64,000 bases of DNA, taken from contig NC_064443.1 in assembly GCF_023343835.1 (NCBI RefSeq), positions 13,454,001 to 13,518,000 on the forward strand, written 5' to 3'. A program made the position numbers and the translations under genes. Shown here piece after piece: positions 59,001 through 64,000 of the stretch (positions are counted from its first letter, which is position 1; each line of letters starts with the position of its first letter). The notes beneath the pieces were generated by a model. The model did no database searches. It had not been told where the DNA came from and saw nothing but the letters and a program-made list of their open reading frames with translations. This DNA comes from Lagopus muta (lineage: Eukaryota > Chordata > Aves > Galliformes > Phasianidae).

Positions 59001-62000
59001 AAATTTCTAGTTTGACCTTGAAAAACATTCCCAGATGGAGAGAGTTAAATCAGCTCAGCTCTGAAAGAGGAACATATGAATCACGGTTGCTAGGCTCTTC
59101 CGTGAGAAGCATGGGCTTTACATCCACGGCTAAGTATTTCAGAAGTCATCTTTAAACTCAGAGGAACGGAGCGTTTGAAATGATACTGGTGGAATACTGT
59201 AAACTTCATTAGACTTTCAAATGGAGAATTTGCATGTCATTAAATGAAATAGGTATAAAGTATTAGACAGTGGAATATCAGTGGCAGGACTTCTAAACTG
59301 TGATACGGGGCTGTGGGGGGAGAATTCGAACATCCATCTCCTTCACTTTGCTATGTACATTTTGTTGAACTATTCTGCATATTCTCTAATACTTGCAGTA
59401 TATTTTATGTCATTCGCATAACAGTTTTGCATTGGTGTTTGTCCTTTTGGGACACAGGAACAGAAATAAGAGTTCCTGAATCCTCTTCTTGCTCTGCTGA
59501 CTCGAATGACATGAAGCATATGAAGAGCGTTGGCGTTTACGTGCCTTTCAGGCTCCTGTGTTGGGCAACGTGGTTTCAGGTTTGAGCCAGCCCTTTCCCA
59601 GTGATCTTCATTGTTCTAGATGGAATCACAGTCTGAAGTCAGATGCATTGTGAAGCTCATCTTGAGTCTCTGGAGAGTGTTGGTGCTGCTTGTTGCCTGC
59701 TGACACCTGCTGTGTTACTCTGTGGGTTGTCCTCGTGTCCGTGCAGCTCTCAGCTGGTCCTGTGCTGGTTGTATTTGGAGCCCTACATTTACAGCAAGAA
59801 AAGGATTTTATTGCATCAATTAAATAAATGCTTTGATAATTAAAAGCTAAAAGTTAATGTTATCACATAGGAGAAAACAAAGGCTTTGCATTTAGGACTC
59901 CAACATCTTGGTACTCTCTCACCATCTGCATGTAGGTGATGCTCTGTATCAGTGGCTGTCGTGTACTGGAGGCAGAAGTTCTTTGTGTCATCCTGCTGCA
60001 GTCTGGTGCATGACTTCCTCTGAAATCACAGTTCTGATTTGCAGCAAATCCTTTTTTCTGCATCAACTGTGTTTACTCCTGGGATGGGTTTGGTGAGTTT
60101 GTGTGTTTAATAGTGCTTTGGCATTGCTTTCTGTCACTCAGAACTTCGGTTTTCAAATTGTAAAGAAAGAAGTGCTTCCCAGTATATAGGGCTGCTCCTA
60201 AATTATTCCAGTTTCTGGGGATCCCGAAACTGAAACGGGAAACAGGAAAGCATTTGTGTTTATGTCAACTTCTGCTGATTTGTTTCACTTGTAGTGTAAA
60301 ATTACAGCTCCCTATTTCCAGCAAATATTCATAGGGTGCTACTTGAATTGAGTGACTGTGACTAATGCCAAGGAGTGCTTTATCTTGCAAGACAGAGAGA
60401 AGCACGCAAAGAGAAGCAGGCGATCCTTTTGTCATCTTTGAGGGCTGGTTTCCCCCTGCGTTTTGTACAGGCTGGTGTAAAGTCTGTGAATTCAGTGTTG
60501 TCAGAAAAGGTTTGGATCTGAGAAAAGGTTACAGGGTGTGGGTTTACAGTTCGTTAGGCATTATGCAGTAGTAGCCAGTCAGTGTGCTATTAACAATGTA
60601 AATAGCAGGCAGTGTACACTGTTATTGTCCCATTCATCACAGTGTATTAGTAGTCAGATGGAAGTGACCATGGACTATTTGTGGAAACTATTTCATGCAG
60701 ACCTGCCCAAAGAACTCCTGCATGGAGCGTTAACCAATGACCATTGAGTTTGTATGTTTATATGGAATATTAATATTTATTTGTATTTCTTCTCCTTAAC
60801 CAGCTTAAAGCCAAATCACATAAAGGAAACACTGAGAAATAGAGAAGTATTATTCCTATCTTGCTTTCATCTAGGGTATGTTTACAGGATTTTGCCTAAT
60901 TGATGGTGCATTAGATATACCTGGAGGTCTCAAAACATTTTTCTTTTCCAAAGTACCATACAGGTAAAATTTTTTAAACAGTGCCACTCAGTACTTAATG
61001 AAGCACAGATCGGTGTGTAATAATTTTGTAACATAACTGTTGTTGCTCAGAAGTGCCTGCGATGCAGATAAGCAGAGCTGTGACCTGTCACAGCCACTTG
61101 AGTCGTCGTGTTTGGGTCCAAAGGCACAATCTGGTTGCAGCTGCCCTTCTAGGTGTTGTATTCGGTTTCGGTATAGCTCCATTCGTGTTTTTGAAAGCCT
61201 GGGACGTGCACCTTCTTTTGTAAAGAAGAAATCATGACGTTTCTGGAGGAAAACCCTTATTCCGCAGGAGCCCTTCGCTCTGGAAGCTGCTTGGTGTGGA
61301 TGTGTTCTTTTGTCTGCGAGAGGCAGCGTGCAGGCAGCGCTGCGGCCCTTGTTTGCCTTGGGTTGTGTCAGCGGCGTTCTGAAAACGCAGCGACTCCATT
61401 TACTCCACAGCCAGAGTTCTGTTCATCAGCGAGAATATCTTTCTAGTGCAGTGCAGTGTGTGGTTACAAACACATCTAGGCACGTGAACAGCTTTAGCAC
61501 AAAGCGCCAGGACTGGCTCTAGCACAGAGGTGAAGAACGTCCTTAATTTCTAATTTACTGCTAACGTATAAATCTATCACTTGAGTGTTCTTAGAAGAAA
61601 ATAAGTTTTCTTATATCAGTCTTAATCCTTTAAATAGTGCTGTAAATCCCTTAGCCATGCTCTTTGGCAGTGATGAATGAATTTGCTATTACGTGTGCAG
61701 TTTCCTCTTTTTTTGTCTTCTAATGAGTAACATTTTTAGTTATATCACTGTAATAAACCTTTCAGTTGGGTGTTAAACGTTAAACTGTGCTCTTAAGAAA
61801 CTGTATTCTTAAAAACACTGCTGGGGCAACTAATTTTATTAGTAAAAGTCTGCAAGTATGTATGTTATCTCCCAAATCCACACATGCTCTGACATACTGT
61901 TATCTCTCTATTTCTCTCTTATGTAGCAGTTACACAGATCTCTGGCAGCAGATGGCTGAACTATAATGCGCTGCTAAACGAGTAAAACCATTAGGCATGT

Positions 62001-62546
62001 AATACTACCTGCCCAACGACTGTGCGTCTAAAATGGTTTAAAAAAATGCAGTAAACTTTGTCTTAGAACTCATTTAATGAAATTGGAATAAAATCCAAGC
62101 TTGTTTCAGAATACATGAAAGATCCCTTTATGTTGTGTCTGTCTCTTATTACATTCTTGCATCTGCTATAAGACGGTCAGTCCTCAATCAGATTTCTAAT
62201 ACATGTTTTCTACAAGTAATCACTTATTTTACGTTTGTCTTTGTAGGGAGATTTTTACTCTTGCAGTACTCTAGCACTGAAGGATCTGTTGCATTATATG
62301 CTCTTTTTTTCCTCGTTTTCAGATTTGATACATGTGTATTGAAATTATGATTCAGCTCTAGTGTCGTGGCTCTGTAATTAAACTGTTTTTCAATCATTGT
62401 AAGCAGCTGAGAGATATGCCATTTTGTCTTTTTGTTTTTAGATATGCCAATATTTGGTCTTTGCCCGGCTCATGATGATTTCTATTTGGTGATGTGTAAC
62501 CACTGTAATCAGGTCGTAAAACCACAGGCATTTCAATCACATTATG
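40786..62546 (+). CDS. ATXN7: Ataxin-7 (ATXN7), 5' coding part, three exons, continues beyond the window
   Basis: Ataxin-7 anchors the USP22 deubiquitinase module to the SAGA coactivator complex in the nucleus. Coding exons are 40786-41035, 41348-41416 and 62442-62546, all GT-AG and all meeting in phase, giving the first 141 residues. The start [20 protein letters not shown] parallels the mammalian N-terminus, and an in-frame TAA at 40741-40743 bounds the frame upstream. [18 protein letters not shown] and [20 protein letters not shown] follow. Exon 3 carries [19 protein letters not shown] and the CxxC-H part of the SGF73/ataxin-7 zinc-binding motif; the last histidine would lie in the next exon, outside the window. 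The polyglutamine tract and following polyproline of human ataxin-7 are absent: residues 20-28 read RQRQRRPRH. The second coding intron is 21 kb. Confidence 0.97.
40806..40813 (+). promoter_or_regulatory. ATXN7: Palindromic CRE (TGACGTCA) inside ATXN7 coding exon 1
   Basis: TGACGTCA is the full cAMP-response element for CREB/ATF dimers and encodes part of residues 7-10 (GDVR). It lies in a CpG island 20 bp after the start codon, so it could serve an internal or antisense promoter as well as coding for protein. Confidence 0.5.
41348..41416 (+). CDS. ATXN7: ATXN7 coding exon 2 (residues 84-106)
   Basis: The acceptor is gctttctgtttcag. It encodes the rest of G84, then [20 protein letters not shown] and RE, and ends with the first base of the next codon before a gtgagt donor. 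It is 69 nt and separated from exon 1 by a GC-rich intron of 312 bp. Confidence 0.96.
41996..42033. repeat. T-rich low-complexity tract
   Basis: CTCTC is followed by T runs interrupted by TTTATTTA, about 38 bp in all. No retroelement is attached. Confidence 0.7.
45693..45946 (+). mobile_element. CR1 LINE 3' region in ATXN7 intron
   Basis: The plus strand reads 'gaggagaaatttagattgga', 'cataaggaagaagtttttta', 'ggatgggtctctgagcacct', 'gaggagttggaccaggtgac' and 'aacctgtgatact'. This is the CR1 end of ORF2 and 3' UTR in sense orientation, about 250 bp, ending in a decayed tail. It is 5'-truncated. Confidence 0.9.
51000..51570. other. GC-rich patch in ATXN7 intron
   Basis: About 570 bases have clearly higher G+C than the surrounding intron and contain a modest number of CpGs (for example 'gttcggcggctgcggctttg', 'cacgcgtgtgagcgc'). 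Open frames of 157 codons on the plus strand (51098-51571) and 165 on the minus strand reflect the composition; neither shows a known domain. It could be an intronic promoter or enhancer, an exon of an unannotated transcript, or an old GC-rich repeat. Confidence 0.4.
57979..58041 (+). mobile_element. Short CR1 LINE tail with possible target duplication
   Basis: The sequence 'gggggttggactcgatgatc' continues 'tccaacccctacaattctgt' and ends in two octamer repeats (ATTCTGTG). It is the last 63 bp of a fairly young CR1 copy in sense orientation. AAAATAG flanks it on both sides (57967-57973 and 58042-58048), which may be a short target-site duplication; CR1 often lacks these. Confidence 0.93.
58259..58281. 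repeat. A/G-rich microsatellite
   Basis: AAAAAAAGAAAAAAAGAAAGAA-type run about 23 bp long, with no element attached. Confidence 0.7.
60226..60243 (+). promoter_or_regulatory. ISRE/IRF-like site in ATXN7 intron
   Basis: GAAACTGAAACGGGAAAC contains GAAAnnGAAAC, the interferon-stimulated response element core for IRF dimers, plus a third GAAA. It directly follows a near-palindrome (GTTTC-TG-GGGATCCC-GAAAC, 60211-60230) and a mariner-TIR-like end at 60189. Binding is not shown. Confidence 0.4.
62442..62546 (+). CDS. ATXN7: ATXN7 coding exon 3 (residues 107-141), zinc-binding motif
   Basis: The acceptor is gtctttttgtttttag. It encodes [20 protein letters not shown] then [15 protein letters not shown] and the first base of the next codon, with donor gtaagt. 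CNHC followed by QSHY supplies Cys, Cys and His of the N-terminal zinc-binding element conserved in yeast Sgf73, which contacts the deubiquitinase module. Nearly every residue agrees with mammalian ataxin-7 as I remember it. Confidence 0.97.
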
Positions 62547-64000
62547 GTAAGTGCTTAACTATTTTTAATAATTAAGGGTGAGGTTAAATCAGGATTAAGC
62601 CTGGCAATTTTTTTTTTTAATTGATGGTACATAGAACATTAAATTATAAATAATGTCAAAGAACATAACCTGTGTTTAATCATTTTATATACGTAACAGT
62701 GCAGTTACATAAAGATCTTGTTCCTTTCAATTTTTAATGTCTTCCTGAAGCACTGCACACGTGCAGTTCGGTGTTGAAATGACATGTGTACTGTATTTCA
62801 TAGACAGGATGTGCAGCGTGTTTGTATGTGTCATTTCTCCATGTGTATTTACACTGATTATTTTTACATGAGGTTCCATTGCAGTTTGAACTGTAACTTA
62901 ACCAAAAGCTAAACTTACAAATTCTGCTGTAAAACATAATATGCTTCCAAAGGAGCAGAAAGCTTATTTATTTTCAGTAGTGTCAGTCTGTATTTATTTT
63001 AATGGTTCGATGGTTTTGTATATAAACTGTGCTAGGAAGCTCTTGTTACATTGGCTGGTGCTAGCCAACATCTATAGAGGACTGAGAAAATACAAAGTGC
63101 TCTGCAAGTTCAAGTGTTCCTTAGCTACCTACAAAAAGTAGCAGAGAGAGGCAGCAGACTTTCTTTTCCGTACATATCGAGGTTAGAAATTGATATCAAG
63201 CATTTTCATGTCAATACGTAAATAGAAGGTTTTTTGTGTTCAGCTGTTTGTTTCTTGAGAAATTGAGGAGATGTTAGCGCTTGATTAGAAACAAAAATAA
63301 ACATCTGAACTACTCCTTCCTCCCTGTGTCTGTCTGTTTGTATGTGTTCACTTTTTTCCTAGCCCAGTATTTGACTGCTTGCTTTGCTGCTTAAAGGATA
63401 GAAAATCTTGGATATGGGTGGGGAGTCTTTTCCAGATCTGAGAGCAAGCAGAACTTTCCTTGCATCTTAAATTCTTCAGCAAGAAAAGACACGTTTGCTT
63501 CTGCTGCTTCCTTGAGACTGGGAAATGGTCTTCCTGTGCTGTGCAGAGGGTGCACTTCTTGTTCTTTCTCACTTGGTTTTTGTGTTAGAATGCCATACAG
63601 GATACATCCCAACCCTTGCTGCTGGATTTCTGCAGTCACTCAGTGAAGAATCTGATGGATGTTATAATTCTTGCTAGTTTGTTTGCTCATCTGTGGATGG
63701 CAGTAGTAGTAAAATAAAAAGCAAACTCAGCTTATGTCTCCAGGGCTATAAGGAGTGAGAAGAGCAGAAAGGAATACGCTTCTCTTACTCCAGTTGATGT
63801 AAGCCTTTGTATATGTTGAGAGCAATTCCACCCCTTGCCAGTGTGATTCCTCACCTGTCACTGAGTATCAGTTTGGGATGTCCAATAAGTCCTTCTAAAA
63901 TATCATATTAAATGGATTCTGCCAGTTAAAAATAAATTTATGGGGGAGGACTGGAAGGTAACTAGTTCTGAGTGTTGGCATCATGATTCTTCTGCCTCAA
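62547..64000 (+). other. ATXN7: Start of the next ATXN7 intron, no feature recognised
   Basis: AT-rich sequence follows the exon 3 donor. The next exon, expected to begin with the rest of a glycine or glutamate codon and an RRH-type sequence completing the zinc motif, was not found before the window ends. Short open frames near 63.4-63.6 kb on the minus strand match nothing known. Confidence 0.7.

Larger units (their letters stand above)
41417..62441 (+). other. ATXN7: ATXN7 intron between coding exons 2 and 3 (21 kb)
   Basis: This long intron is AT-rich, with two CR1 fragments (45.7-45.9 kb and 58.0 kb), low-complexity tracts, a GC-rich patch at 51.0-51.6 kb and an ISRE-like site at 60.23 kb, each listed separately. 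I recognised no additional coding exon on either strand. Open frames above 100 codons (43.47, 45.56, 51.09, 51.10, 54.76 kb) have no known motif. Confidence 0.75.

Noticed and set aside
1-64000. CRISPR arrays, bacterial operons, insertion sequences or a prokaryotic defence system
   Set aside because: Splice sites, CR1 and mariner elements, CpG islands and two vertebrate genes show that this is animal nuclear DNA. No regularly spaced repeats were seen.
1-64000. Endogenous retrovirus or LTR elements
   Set aside because: I looked for paired LTRs, primer-binding sites and gag/pol-like frames and saw none. The only reverse-transcriptase motifs belong to CR1.

Overview
This window is vertebrate nuclear DNA, almost certainly from a bird and most likely chicken or a close galliform relative. 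The grounds are several 3' ends of CR1 LINEs (the avian non-LTR family with ATTCTRTG-type tails), a non-autonomous copy of the Galluhop mariner element, an AT-rich intron background with two sharp CpG islands, and two spliced genes readable at protein level. From memory these two genes are neighbours on human 3p14 and on chicken chromosome 12; the chromosome is inference.

Layout. Bases 1 to about 9,275 lie downstream of the first gene and hold repeats (CR1 fragments, Galluhop, microsatellites) with no gene I can recognise. THOC7 (TREX/THO mRNA export subunit) runs on the minus strand from its ATG at 17,208 to its stop at 9,584, in eight coding exons that join in frame to give 204 residues, with a poly(A) signal at 9,293-9,298. 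A CpG island at about 16,950-17,680 covers THOC7 exon 1 and carries ZNF143-like and YY1-like sites typical of a bidirectional promoter. Bases 17,680-39,690 contain no recognised coding exon; they are probably the long 5' non-coding part of ATXN7, with one good candidate untranslated exon at 33,073-33,165. A second CpG island (about 39,690-41,340) contains the first coding exon of ATXN7 (ataxin-7, SAGA deubiquitinase-module subunit) on the plus strand. Coding exons lie at 40,786-41,035, 41,348-41,416 and 62,442-62,546; the gene continues past the right edge.

How it fits together. The two genes are head to head and probably share the 17.2 kb promoter. Both act in the chromatin-to-export part of mRNA production (ataxin-7 in SAGA, THOC7 in TREX), but the window gives no evidence of a functional link beyond adjacency. 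The most notable coding observation is that this ataxin-7 lacks the polyglutamine tract that expands in human SCA7: only two isolated glutamines remain at that position. I found no RNA gene, CRISPR array, viral insertion or novel multi-gene system. The remaining points of interest are regulatory or structural: a 17-bp tandem repeat with CTCF-core-like sequence just upstream of the ATXN7 start, a cluster of inverted repeats at the edge of the second CpG island, a Galluhop copy whose right terminal repeat is flipped, and an intronic ISRE-like site.
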